A stretch of 64,000 nucleotides of DNA from Micromonospora sp. PLK6-60 (lineage in GTDB: Bacteria > Actinomycetota > Actinomycetes > Mycobacteriales > Micromonosporaceae): contig NZ_JAIOAA010000007.1 of assembly GCF_019890675.1 (NCBI RefSeq), forward strand, positions 248,001 to 312,000. The letters are read 5' to 3'. The position numbers were made by a program, and so were the translations under genes. Within the stretch, counting starts at the first letter, position 1. Each line of letters starts with the position of its first letter. The notes below the pieces were generated by a model. That model saw only the letters and a program-made list of their open reading frames with translations. It did no database searches and was not told where the DNA came from. Shown here in pieces: positions 36,260-43,339 of the stretch.

Positions 36260-36957
36260 GCCGCCGGCTTGCGCAGCACGTACCCCACGCCACGGAGCGT
36301 GTGGATCAGCCGGGGCTGGGTGTTGTCGACCTTGCGGCGCAGGTACGAGATGTACGACTCGACGATGTTGTCGTCACCGCGGAAGTCGTAGTTCCACACG
36401 TGGTCGAGGATCTGCGCCTTGGACAGCACCCGGTTGGCGTTGAGCATCAGGTAGCGCAGCAGCTTGAACTCGGTCGGCGAGAGCTGCACCCGCTGCCCGG
36501 CCCGGTGCACCTCGTGGGTCTCCTCGTCCAGCTCCAGGTCGGCGAAGGTGAGCCGGGACGGGGCCTGCTCGCCGCTGGCCGTGCGGCGCAGCACGGCGCG
36601 GATCCGGGCGGTCAGCTCCTCCAGGCTGAACGGCTTGGTGACGTAGTCGTCGCCGCCCAGGGTCAACCCGCGGATCTTGTCGTCGGTGGCGTCCCGGGCG
36701 GTCAGGAAGACCACCGGGGTACGCGTGCCGCCCTCGCGAAGCATCCGGATCACCTCGAAGCCGTCGAGGTCGGGCAGCATCACGTCGAGCACGACGAGGT
36801 CGGGTCGGTGGTCCTTGGCGGTGCTCAGCGCCGCGCTGCCGCTCGTGGCGGTCGCCACGTCGAAGCCCGCGAAGCGCAGGCTCGCGGAGAGCAGCTCGAG
36901 GATGTTGGGGTCGTCCTCGACGACGAGCAGTCGCGCCTCGGTCTGGGTAGCGGCCAT
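36256..36957 (-). CDS. OmpR-family response regulator (PhoP/TcrX type)
   Basis: 233 residues. The receiver domain has the acidic pair ED near residue 15, phospho-Asp58 in VVLDVMLP, and KPF. The winged-helix domain from about 130 reads LELDEETHEVHRAGQRV...LSPTEFKLLRYLM...ILDHVWNYDF...YISYLRRKVD, closely recalling mycobacterial PhoP and TcrX. It is the first gene of the RR-HK-HtrA unit. GGATGATGGGCCC precedes ATG 36957. Gene order mirrors mprA-mprB-pepD, yet the sequence looks more like PhoP, so I give no symbol. Confidence 0.93.
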   Translation of the reverse strand: MAATQTEARLLVVEDDPNILELLSASLRFAGFDVATATSGSAALSTAKDHRPDLVVLDVMLPDLDGFEVIRMLREGGTRTPVVFLTARDATDDKIRGLTLGGDDYVTKPFSLEELTARIRAVLRRTASGEQAPSRLTFADLELDEETHEVHRAGQRVQLSPTEFKLLRYLMLNANRVLSKAQILDHVWNYDFRGDDNIVESYISYLRRKVDNTQPRLIHTLRGVGYVLRKPAA

Positions 36958-37043
36958 GGGCCCATCATCCTTGCCCTCGCTGCACCGGCGCTGGGCGCTT
37001 CCTGAAAAGACCCTGTGAGCTGCCCGGCGACCGTCCGCCGAGG

Positions 37044-37655
37044 TCAGCGCAGCAGCCGGCGCAGCCCGTCCAGCGCCCCGTCGAGCAGCCGGATGGCCGT
37101 CCGCAGTTGGCTGTCGGTGAGGCCGCGGGCGCGCACCAGCGCGCTCACCTCGACGGTGAAGGCGGCCAGCTTCTGGTCGAACTCACCCAGCAACGGCGCG
37201 TCGGCCGCCGGCTGCGGACGGGGTGCGGCCGGGTGGCTCGGCGGCGTCCAGCCGGCCCGCCGGGTCTGCCGGGTCGCCTCCCGCAGCTCCTGCTTGAGGT
37301 CGCGCACCGAGCCGCGCACCTCGTTCTGGATCTCGCCGGCCAGCCCGGAGAGGTCCTCGATCGAGGCGGTGATGTCCGACTCCAGGGCGGTCACCTCGCC
37401 GGACCGCTGGTGCAGCTCGGCCCGCCCGGCGTCGGTGATCCGGTAGACCTTGCGCCCACCGGCGGCGGTGTGCTCGACCAGCCCCTCGGCCTCCAGCCGG
37501 GCCAGCCGGGGATAAATGGTGCCGGCGCTCGGGGCGTACAGGCCGAGGAAGCGGTCCTCCAGCCGGCGGATCAGCTCGTAGCCGTGCTTGGGCCCGTCAT
37601 CGAGCAGCTTGAGCAGGTAGAGCCGGAGCCGCCCGTGACTGAACACGGCCGTCAC
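37044..37655 (-). CDS. PadR-family transcriptional regulator
   Basis: 203 residues. A PadR winged helix occupies residues 1-85 (LYLLKLLDDGPKHGYELIRRLEDRF, SAGTIYPRLARLEAEGLVE, GRKVYRITDAGRAEL). A long helical C-terminal part follows, with coiled-coil character and a Pro-rich break, as in the PadR_C/DUF4097-associated group. GTG 37655 overlaps the DUF4097 stop as GTGA, so the regulator is co-translated with its neighbour. It probably represses the operon through the palindrome at 38542-38555. Confidence 0.92.
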   Translation of the reverse strand: MTAVFSHGRLRLYLLKLLDDGPKHGYELIRRLEDRFLGLYAPSAGTIYPRLARLEAEGLVEHTAAGGRKVYRITDAGRAELHQRSGEVTALESDITASIEDLSGLAGEIQNEVRGSVRDLKQELREATRQTRRAGWTPPSHPAAPRPQPAADAPLLGEFDQKLAAFTVEVSALVRARGLTDSQLRTAIRLLDGALDGLRRLLR

Positions 37656-38485
37656 GGCAGCTCCTCGAGGTCCTCGGCGGCCGCCACCGGTCGGGACAGC
37701 AGGGCGACGCTGCCGGAGGTGGCGGAGGCCCAGAGCTTACCCGTGCCCGCGCCGAGCACCCCCCGGCTGTCCCGGACGCCGGGGATGCCCGAGCCACCGA
37801 TCTGCGGGAAGCCGCTGGTGATCCGGCCGGAGGTGGTCATCAGCCGGACCGCGAGGTCGCTGTCCTCCCGGACCCGCACGGTGATGCTGCCGGAGATCGC
37901 GGTCAGCCGGATGTCGCTGCCCCGCGGGTTGTCCAGATCGCAGGTGATGGCGCCGGAGACGGTGCTGGCGTTCACCCGCTCGGCCGTGCTGTCGGCGAGG
38001 ATCACCTCGCCGGAGACGGTGTCCAGGCTGAGGTCGCCGCCGACACCGAGCGCCTCGACCGGCCCGGAGACGATCCGGGCCGAGGTGCTGCCGCGCAGCC
38101 CCATCAGGGCGATCCGGCCGGAGGTGACGTCCACCCGGGTCTGGCCGCGCAGCCCGGAGGCGACCAGCGCGCCGTCGACCAGTTCCAGGTCGGCCAGGAC
38201 GTCGGCGGGGACGGCGATGGAGACGTCGGCGCGGAACCGCCGGCCGAGCTGGCCCAGCCACCAGAGCAGTCCCGGCCACTTCGGGCGGCGGGGGTGGCGG
38301 ACCGTCAGCCGGCCGTCGCGCAGCTCCACCAGGATCGGCCGGCTGCTGACCCGGGTCAGGTCCACCCGGGCCGGCCCGTCCGTGCCGACCACGTTGAGCT
38401 GCCCGCTGATCAGGCTCACGTTCAGCGAGGTGACCGGCTCGTCCAGCGTGATCCGCTGGGGCCCGTCGACCGTCCAGTTGGGCAT
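37652..38485 (-). CDS. DUF4097 beta-helix repeat protein
   Basis: 277 residues. After MPNWTVDGPQRITLDEPVTSLNV it is a run of short beta strands with recurring motifs (LVDGALVASGLRGQTRVDVTSGRI, VSGPVEALGVGGDLSLDTVSGEVIL, ASTVSGAITCDL, TAISGSITV, TTSGRIT), the DUF4097 adhesin-like beta-strand repeat. There is no signal peptide. The function is unknown, but the family often pairs with PadR regulators or envelope-stress systems. ATG 38485 has GGGAGG 7 nt upstream. The downstream PadR gene overlaps its stop. Confidence 0.9.
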   Translation of the reverse strand: MPNWTVDGPQRITLDEPVTSLNVSLISGQLNVVGTDGPARVDLTRVSSRPILVELRDGRLTVRHPRRPKWPGLLWWLGQLGRRFRADVSIAVPADVLADLELVDGALVASGLRGQTRVDVTSGRIALMGLRGSTSARIVSGPVEALGVGGDLSLDTVSGEVILADSTAERVNASTVSGAITCDLDNPRGSDIRLTAISGSITVRVREDSDLAVRLMTTSGRITSGFPQIGGSGIPGVRDSRGVLGAGTGKLWASATSGSVALLSRPVAAAEDLEELP

Positions 38486-38541
38486 GGCGCGCCTCCCTCG
38501 GCGACGCGCCCCGACGGCGCGTCCGACGGAGCCGAGCATAA

Positions 38542-38555
38542 CGCGATACATCGCG
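38542..38555 (-). promoter_or_regulatory. Candidate PadR operator: CGCGAT-N2-ATCGCG palindrome
   Basis: CGCGATACATCGCG is a perfect 6+6 palindrome 57-70 bp before the DUF4097 start, in an AT-enriched patch. Two further TCGCGA boxes lie at 38551 and 38570. The position fits an autoregulatory operator overlapping the promoter of the DUF4097-padR operon. Confidence 0.5.
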
Positions 38556-38598
38556 ACTCAACAAGACTGTCGCGAGTGGCGGACCGCCTGCCGGTCGG

Positions 38599-39552
38599 TC
38601 AGGCGGCCAGGTCCAGCTCCCCGGTCGACGTGCGGACCCCCGGCACCGTGACCTGCGCGCCCGCCGCCGGCCCCCGCCGCGCCGCCCGGGCCGGCCGCGC
38701 GCCGACCAGGTGGACCGCGGACTCCGCCGCGCGGGCGAGCACCCGGCGGTCGGCCCCGGCGACCGGATGCAGCGCCCCCGCGACGGAGACCGACACGGTC
38801 AGGTCCGCCGCAGCCAGCACCCGGCGCACCGAGCGCCAGAGGGTCTCCTCGCCCACGAAGGCGGCCAACGCCGAGGGAGCACCGGCGGAGGCGGCAAGCG
38901 CCGAGGGAGCGCCGTCGACCGGGTGCCGGTAGCCGATCCGCACCGGCACCACCGGCGCACCGGCGTCGATCGCCGCCTGGAACATCGCCGGCCGGAAGCC
39001 GCCGCCCGGACGGCACTCGGCCGGGCCGCCGCACCAGGTCGTACCCTCCGGGAAGACCGCGACCGGGCGACCGGCGCGCAGCGCGGCGGCGACCTGGGCC
39101 ACGGTGTCGGGCAGCGAGCGGGGCCGGGACCGGTCCACCCAGACCGTGCCCGCCGCCGACGCCAGCGCACCCACCAGCGGCCAGTCCCGCACCTCGCGCT
39201 TCGCCACCATCCGCGCCGGCCCCACCGCCAGCAGCGCCAGGATGTCCAGCCAGGAGACGTGGTTGGCCACCAGCAGGGCCGGCCGCCGGGGCAGCCGCCC
39301 CGCGCGGACCAGCCGCACGCCGAAGGCGCGCAGGGTGCCGCGCGCCCAGGCCCGCACCGCGGCCGACCGCTCCGGGCCGGGCAGCACCGGCAGCAGGACG
39401 GCCAGCACCGTCCCGGCCAGCAGCATCCCGAGTACGGCCAGCAGCCGGCCGGCCCGCCGGACGATCGGGACCGACGGCGCCCGGCCCGGCGCCGGCAGGC
39501 AGTCCGGACCGCAGCCCGACGCGGGCCGCCACGGATCGGTCGGCGTGCTCAC
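38599..39552 (-). CDS. PlsC-type acyltransferase, probable OlsA-like lyso-ornithine lipid acyltransferase
   Basis: 317 residues. One hydrophobic helix lies near 32-58 (RLLAVLGMLLAGTVLAVLLPVL), then PlsC motifs: H-x4-D in NHVSWLD, the segment WPLVGALASAAGTVWVDRS, FPEGTTW, and a proline motif APVVPVRIGY. It acylates a lysolipid at the membrane. GTG 39552 overlaps the stop of the GNAT acyltransferase gene (GTGA). The OlsB-like plus PlsC pairing is the hallmark of ornithine lipid synthesis (OlsB then OlsA), hence the proposed role; general phosphatidic acid synthesis is the alternative. Confidence 0.88.
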   Translation of the reverse strand: MSTPTDPWRPASGCGPDCLPAPGRAPSVPIVRRAGRLLAVLGMLLAGTVLAVLLPVLPGPERSAAVRAWARGTLRAFGVRLVRAGRLPRRPALLVANHVSWLDILALLAVGPARMVAKREVRDWPLVGALASAAGTVWVDRSRPRSLPDTVAQVAAALRAGRPVAVFPEGTTWCGGPAECRPGGGFRPAMFQAAIDAGAPVVPVRIGYRHPVDGAPSALAASAGAPSALAAFVGEETLWRSVRRVLAAADLTVSVSVAGALHPVAGADRRVLARAAESAVHLVGARPARAARRGPAAGAQVTVPGVRTSTGELDLAA

Positions 39553-40325
39553 CGCTGCTCCCCGCCCAGGAAGTGCCGCAGGTAGCGGGGGTTCATCCGG
39601 TCCAGTGAGAACAGCACGTAGAAGTCGGCCACGCCGAAGTCCGGGTCGTACGCCGGCTCCCCGCAGACCCAGGCGCCCAGCCGCAGGTAGCCGCGGAGCA
39701 GCGGCGGGATCAGCTCGCGGGCCCCGGCGGCGTCGACCGGCTCCCCGCCCCCGGCGGGCGCCTCGGCGAACCACGGCCGGCGGGGGCGGACCCGCAGCGG
39801 CGGCGGGGCCAGGTGCTTCTCCCGCGCCCGGGCCCAGACCGCCTCGACCGCCCGGCCGCCGTCGGCCACCGGCACCGAGGCGCAGCCGCCCAGCCAGCGG
39901 GAACCCCGCAGGTGCAGGTAGCGGGTGAGACCGGCCCACATCAGGTTGATCACCGCGCCGGAACGGTGGTCGGGGTGCACGCAGGACCGGCCGGTCTCCA
40001 CCAGGTCGTCGCGGAGCGGGTCGAGCGCGGCGAGGTCGAACTCGCCGTCGGCGTACCGGCGGTCGGTCCGCCCCGGCGGCAGCAGCCGGTACGTGCCGAC
40101 CACCGCCCCGGTGCGCTCCTCGCGCACGATCAGGTGGTCGCAGTGGGTGTCGAACTCGTCCCGGTCCAGCCCGGCGGGGCCGTCGCCGAGCCGGGCGCCG
40201 AGCTCGGTGGCGAACACCTCGTGGCGCAGCCGTTGCGCGGCCGCGACCAGGGTCGGGTCGTCGGCGATCAGGAGGGTGTAACCGCTGGTCGTCAGGGGTG
40301 CGCCAGCGACACGCAGAACAGCCAT
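39549..40325 (-). CDS. GNAT N-acyltransferase, OlsB-like (ornithine-acyl-ACP N-acyltransferase)
   Basis: 258 residues of the Acetyltransf_5/hemolysin-like GNAT group. Visible are RLRHEVFATELGAR (as in OlsB), the pair GLDRDEFDTHCDHLIVRE, GTYRLLPP, the segment VETGRSCVHPDHRSGAVINLMWAGL, and FYVLFSLDRMNPRYLRHFL at the end. OlsB adds a 3-hydroxyacyl chain to ornithine to make lyso-ornithine lipid. ATG 40325 (MAVLRVAGAP) is preferred to the upstream in-frame start. It is coupled to the PlsC-type gene downstream. The intergenic dispersed repeat copy 2 lies 41 bp before the start. Confidence 0.85.
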   Translation of the reverse strand: MAVLRVAGAPLTTSGYTLLIADDPTLVAAAQRLRHEVFATELGARLGDGPAGLDRDEFDTHCDHLIVREERTGAVVGTYRLLPPGRTDRRYADGEFDLAALDPLRDDLVETGRSCVHPDHRSGAVINLMWAGLTRYLHLRGSRWLGGCASVPVADGGRAVEAVWARAREKHLAPPPLRVRPRRPWFAEAPAGGGEPVDAAGARELIPPLLRGYLRLGAWVCGEPAYDPDFGVADFYVLFSLDRMNPRYLRHFLGGEQR

Positions 40326-40365
40326 GAACTCTGTGTAAGCCCCGCGGGTTGCCGGCTGCTTGCGC

Positions 40366-40420
40366 AAGGAAGGGCCCCCTGTTAACGCCTGCGGTAGAGC
40401 AGGGGCCCCCGCTTAACACT
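40366..40420. repeat. TTAACGC two-hairpin dispersed repeat, copy 2
   Basis: Begins AAGGAAGGGCCCCCTGTTAA, contains TTAACGCCTGCGGTAGAG, and ends GGGGCCCCCGCTTAAC. It lies between the divergent OlsB-like and hotdog-fold genes, so here it cannot be a terminator of either gene and probably sits within a promoter region. Confidence 0.85.
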
Positions 40421-40488
40421 CCGGCCCGGGGTGCGAGGCTGCCGGGACGGGCCGGCAGCGACGCCGGGCCGGCACCGGGAGGTAACTG

Positions 40489-41148
40489 ATGCTGATCGAG
40501 GCCCGTTTCAACGGACCGCCCGGCTCGGGCAACGGCGGCTGGAGCGCCGGGATCATCGCCGCCGGGGCGGGCCTGGCGCACGGGCCCGCCGAGGTCACCC
40601 TGCGCCGGCCGCCGCCGCTGGACACCCCGCTCACCCTGGCCGACGGTACGGCGCACGACCCGGACGGCACGGTGGTCGCCCAGGTCGCCCCGGTGCCCGC
40701 CTTCCCGGTCGAGGTGCCGCCGGTGGACCGGGCGACGGCCGAGGCCGCCGCGGCGGCGTACCCCGGGCTGGTGGACCACCCCTTTCCCGGCTGCTACGTG
40801 TGCGGCCCGGCGCACCCGACGGGGTTGCGGATCTTTCCCGGGCGGCTGCCGGACGGCCGGACGGCGGCCCCGTTGCGGGCCCCGGCGGACGTCGCGCCGG
40901 CGACGGTCTGGGCGGCCCTGGACTGCCCCGGCGGCTGGGCGGTGATCGCCCCCGGCCGGCCGTACGTGCTGGGCCGGATCACGGTGGTCGTCGACCGGCT
41001 GCCCGAGCCGGGCGACGAGTGCGTCGTGGTGGGCGCGGCGGTCGGTGGGGAGGGCCGCAAGGCGCAGGTCCGCTCCGCCCTGTACGGCCCGGACGGCGCC
41101 CTGCTCGGGCACGCGCGCGCCACCTGGATCGCCCTGCCCCCGGCGTGA
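40489..41148 (+). CDS. Hotdog-fold thioesterase-like protein
   Basis: 219 residues. The sequence suggests two hotdog halves: N-terminal NGPPGSGNGGWSAGIIAA, a central CYVCGPAHPTGLRIFPG motif (Cys-x2-Cys-Gly-Pro common in a PaaI-like hypothetical family), AALDCPGGWAV, and a C-terminal GRKAQVRSALYGPDGALLGHARATW. Such proteins hydrolyse acyl-CoA or act as hydratases, but no substrate is indicated. ATG 40489 follows GGGAGGTAACTG, a strong ribosome binding site. Confidence 0.75.
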   Translation: MLIEARFNGPPGSGNGGWSAGIIAAGAGLAHGPAEVTLRRPPPLDTPLTLADGTAHDPDGTVVAQVAPVPAFPVEVPPVDRATAEAAAAAYPGLVDHPFPGCYVCGPAHPTGLRIFPGRLPDGRTAAPLRAPADVAPATVWAALDCPGGWAVIAPGRPYVLGRITVVVDRLPEPGDECVVVGAAVGGEGRKAQVRSALYGPDGALLGHARATWIALPPA

Positions 41149-41224
41149 CCCCGTGATCCCGGTTCATCCTCAGGGATGATCCCCTCCGGCCCACGGCGGA
41201 GACGGCGGTAGGGATCGCGCCTGA

Positions 41225-41253
41225 TTGACCTGGTTGCGCGGGCTTGCCAGGCT
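41225..41253 (+). promoter_or_regulatory. Candidate sigma-70 type promoter for the ABC operon
   Basis: TTGACC (41225-41230), a 17-nt spacer and CAGGCT (41248-41253) lie about 70 bp before the ABC ATPase start, in a 173-bp gap after the hotdog gene. Confidence 0.4.
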
Positions 41254-41321
41254 GTGCTGCGGCGCCACCGCAACGGCGTCGTACACCGGCGCGCCTCCGC
41301 GCCGCCCACGATGGGAGAAGG

Positions 41322-42260
41322 ATGTCTGACGGGCAGCGAAGCCCCACCACCGGCGACGGCCAGATCGTGGTGACCGGCCTGACCAAGCAGTACAAGAACC
41401 TCCGGGCGGTGGACGACCTGTCCTTCACCGTTCAGCCCGGGCGGGTCACCGGCTTCCTCGGGCCGAACGGCGCCGGCAAGACCACCACGCTGCGCATGCT
41501 GCTGAACCTGGTCACGCCGACCAGCGGCACGGCCACCGTCGACGGCCAGCGGTACGCGGACCTGACCGAGCCGTTGCGGCACGTCGGCGCGGTGCTCGAG
41601 GCGTCCAGCGCGCACAAGGGCCGGACCGGCGTCAACCACCTGCGGGTGGTCTGCGCGGCGGCCGGGCTGCCGAAGCGGCGGGCCGACGAGGTGCTGGACA
41701 TGGTCGGGCTGACCCCGGCCGCGAAGCGGAAGTTCAAGGGCTACTCGCTGGGCATGAAGCAGCGGCTCGGGATCGCCGCGGCGATGCTCGGCGACCCGCG
41801 GGTGCTGATCCTCGACGAGCCGGCGAACGGCCTCGACCCGGAGGGCATCCGGTGGATGCGCGGCTTCCTCAAGGGGCTGGCCGGACAGGGCCGTACGGTG
41901 CTGGTCTCCAGCCACCTGCTCTCCGAGATGCAGCTGCTCGCCGACGACGTGGTGATCATCGCGGCCGGCAAGCTGGTCCGGCAGGGACCGGTCGAGCAGG
42001 TGATGAGCTCGATGACCCAGGGCGGCCGGGTCCGGGTGCGTACCCCGCAGGCCGAGGAGCTGACCGCGGCGCTGCGCGAGCTGGGCGCCACGGTCACCCC
42101 GGACGCGCAGGGTGAGCTGCTGGTCGACGGGGTGGACGCCCCGGCGGTCGGCCGGGCCGCCCTCGCCGCCAAGGTGGAGCTGCACGAACTGACCTCGGAA
42201 CGGCCCGACCTGGAGCGGGTCTTCCTGGAACTGACGGCCGGAAAGGCGGGCATCCGATGA
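41322..42260 (+). CDS. ABC transporter ATP-binding protein
   Basis: 312 residues. Walker A GPNGAGKTT, Q-loop region LNLVTPTSG, signature YSLGMKQRL, Walker B VLILDEPANGLDPEG and switch His in VSSHLLSEM. The length and C-terminal extension (about residues 215-312, with a DUF4162-like ending VELHELTSERPDLERVFLEL) match the ATPases of drug/lantibiotic-type exporters. ATG 41322 follows GGGAGAAGG. Its stop overlaps the permease start as ATGA. Confidence 0.93.
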   Translation: MSDGQRSPTTGDGQIVVTGLTKQYKNLRAVDDLSFTVQPGRVTGFLGPNGAGKTTTLRMLLNLVTPTSGTATVDGQRYADLTEPLRHVGAVLEASSAHKGRTGVNHLRVVCAAAGLPKRRADEVLDMVGLTPAAKRKFKGYSLGMKQRLGIAAAMLGDPRVLILDEPANGLDPEGIRWMRGFLKGLAGQGRTVLVSSHLLSEMQLLADDVVIIAAGKLVRQGPVEQVMSSMTQGGRVRVRTPQAEELTAALRELGATVTPDAQGELLVDGVDAPAVGRAALAAKVELHELTSERPDLERVFLELTAGKAGIR

Positions 42261-43090
42261 ACCTCGTCCGGTCCGAAATCCTCAAGATCCGTACGACCAA
42301 CACGTGGTGGCTGTTCGGCCTGGGCACGCTGGTGACCCTGGCGCTGGCCTTCCTGGTCAACGCGGTCAACGCGAACTTCTCGCTGACCGAGGCGCCGCCC
42401 ACCGACGGGCTGTCGGAGAGCCAGGCCGCCCAGATCGAGGCCAGCGCGAGCGAGCTCTACCAGGCGGCGAACCTGTTCACCTCGGGGCAGTATTTCGGCC
42501 TGCTCTTCGTGCTGCTGCTCGGCATCATCGTGGTGACCAACGAGTTCTACCACCAGACCGCGACCACCACCTTCCTCACCACGCCGCACCGGTCGGTGGT
42601 GGTGGCGGCGAAGCTGGCCACCGCGGCCCTGTTCGGCGCGCTGTTCTGGCTGGTGACCACGGTGCTGACCGTGCCGGCCACGCTGATCTTCTTCAGCGCC
42701 AAGGGCTGGGACGCGCACTTCGGCGACTGGGACATCACCCGGGCCCTCCTGCTCAACCTGCTCGCGTACGTGCTGTGGGGCATCTTCGGGGTCGGCTTCG
42801 GCGTGCTGATCCGCAGCCAGATCGGGGCGACCATCACCGCGGTGGTGCTCTACCTGGTCGGCACCACCGCGGCGAACGTGGTCTTCTTCCTGCTCCAGCA
42901 GCAGTTCGGCTGGGACTGGATCAGCAGGCTGTCGGTGATCGTGCCGTCCACCGCGTCGCAGCTGATGATCAGCGGCACCGAACTGCCGGGCAACCCGCCG
43001 CAGTGGGTGGGCGCGGTCGTCCTGATCACGTACGCGGTGGTGACCGGGGCCATCGGCACGCTGATCATGCGGCGGCGGGACATCGCCTGA
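42257..43090 (+). CDS. ABC-2 type transporter permease
   Basis: 277 residues with six hydrophobic helices. A long first extracytoplasmic loop follows TM1 (residues about 18-38), and FGLLFVLLLGIIVVTNEFYHQTATTTFLTTPHR is the typical coupling segment of ABC-2 permeases of the bacitracin/Na+ exporter type. It pairs with the upstream ATPase, whose stop it overlaps. The substrate is unknown. It is followed by a strong hairpin. Confidence 0.9.
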   Translation: MNLVRSEILKIRTTNTWWLFGLGTLVTLALAFLVNAVNANFSLTEAPPTDGLSESQAAQIEASASELYQAANLFTSGQYFGLLFVLLLGIIVVTNEFYHQTATTTFLTTPHRSVVVAAKLATAALFGALFWLVTTVLTVPATLIFFSAKGWDAHFGDWDITRALLLNLLAYVLWGIFGVGFGVLIRSQIGATITAVVLYLVGTTAANVVFFLLQQQFGWDWISRLSVIVPSTASQLMISGTELPGNPPQWVGAVVLITYAVVTGAIGTLIMRRRDIA

Positions 43091-43103
43091 GCCGTCCTCG
43101 ATT

Positions 43104-43141
43104 CGGCCGGCCGGTGGCGCTGCGTCGCCGCCGGCCGGCCG
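43104..43141. terminator. 16-bp hairpin after the ABC operon
   Basis: CGGCCGGCCGGTGGCG (43104-43119) pairs at 15 of 16 positions with CGCCGCCGGCCGGCCG (43126-43141), starting 14 bp after the permease stop. The rest of the gap to kgd is promoter-like, AT-richer sequence. Confidence 0.8.
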
Positions 43142-43339
43142 CGGGTCTAGCAGCCCGCCACGACCGGTGCGCTGGTTTGCGAATTTCTGGCATCTTCTGT
43201 GAAACGGGCCACGGCCCGGAGGCGAGAATGCCTGCGCCGGTGGCACGGCGTAGCCTGGGATCGTTACCCATCGCCCGTTGACGGCGAGGGCGGACACCGC
43301 GTGACACACAAACCCGCGTGAAAGAGGCGATTACCGGCC

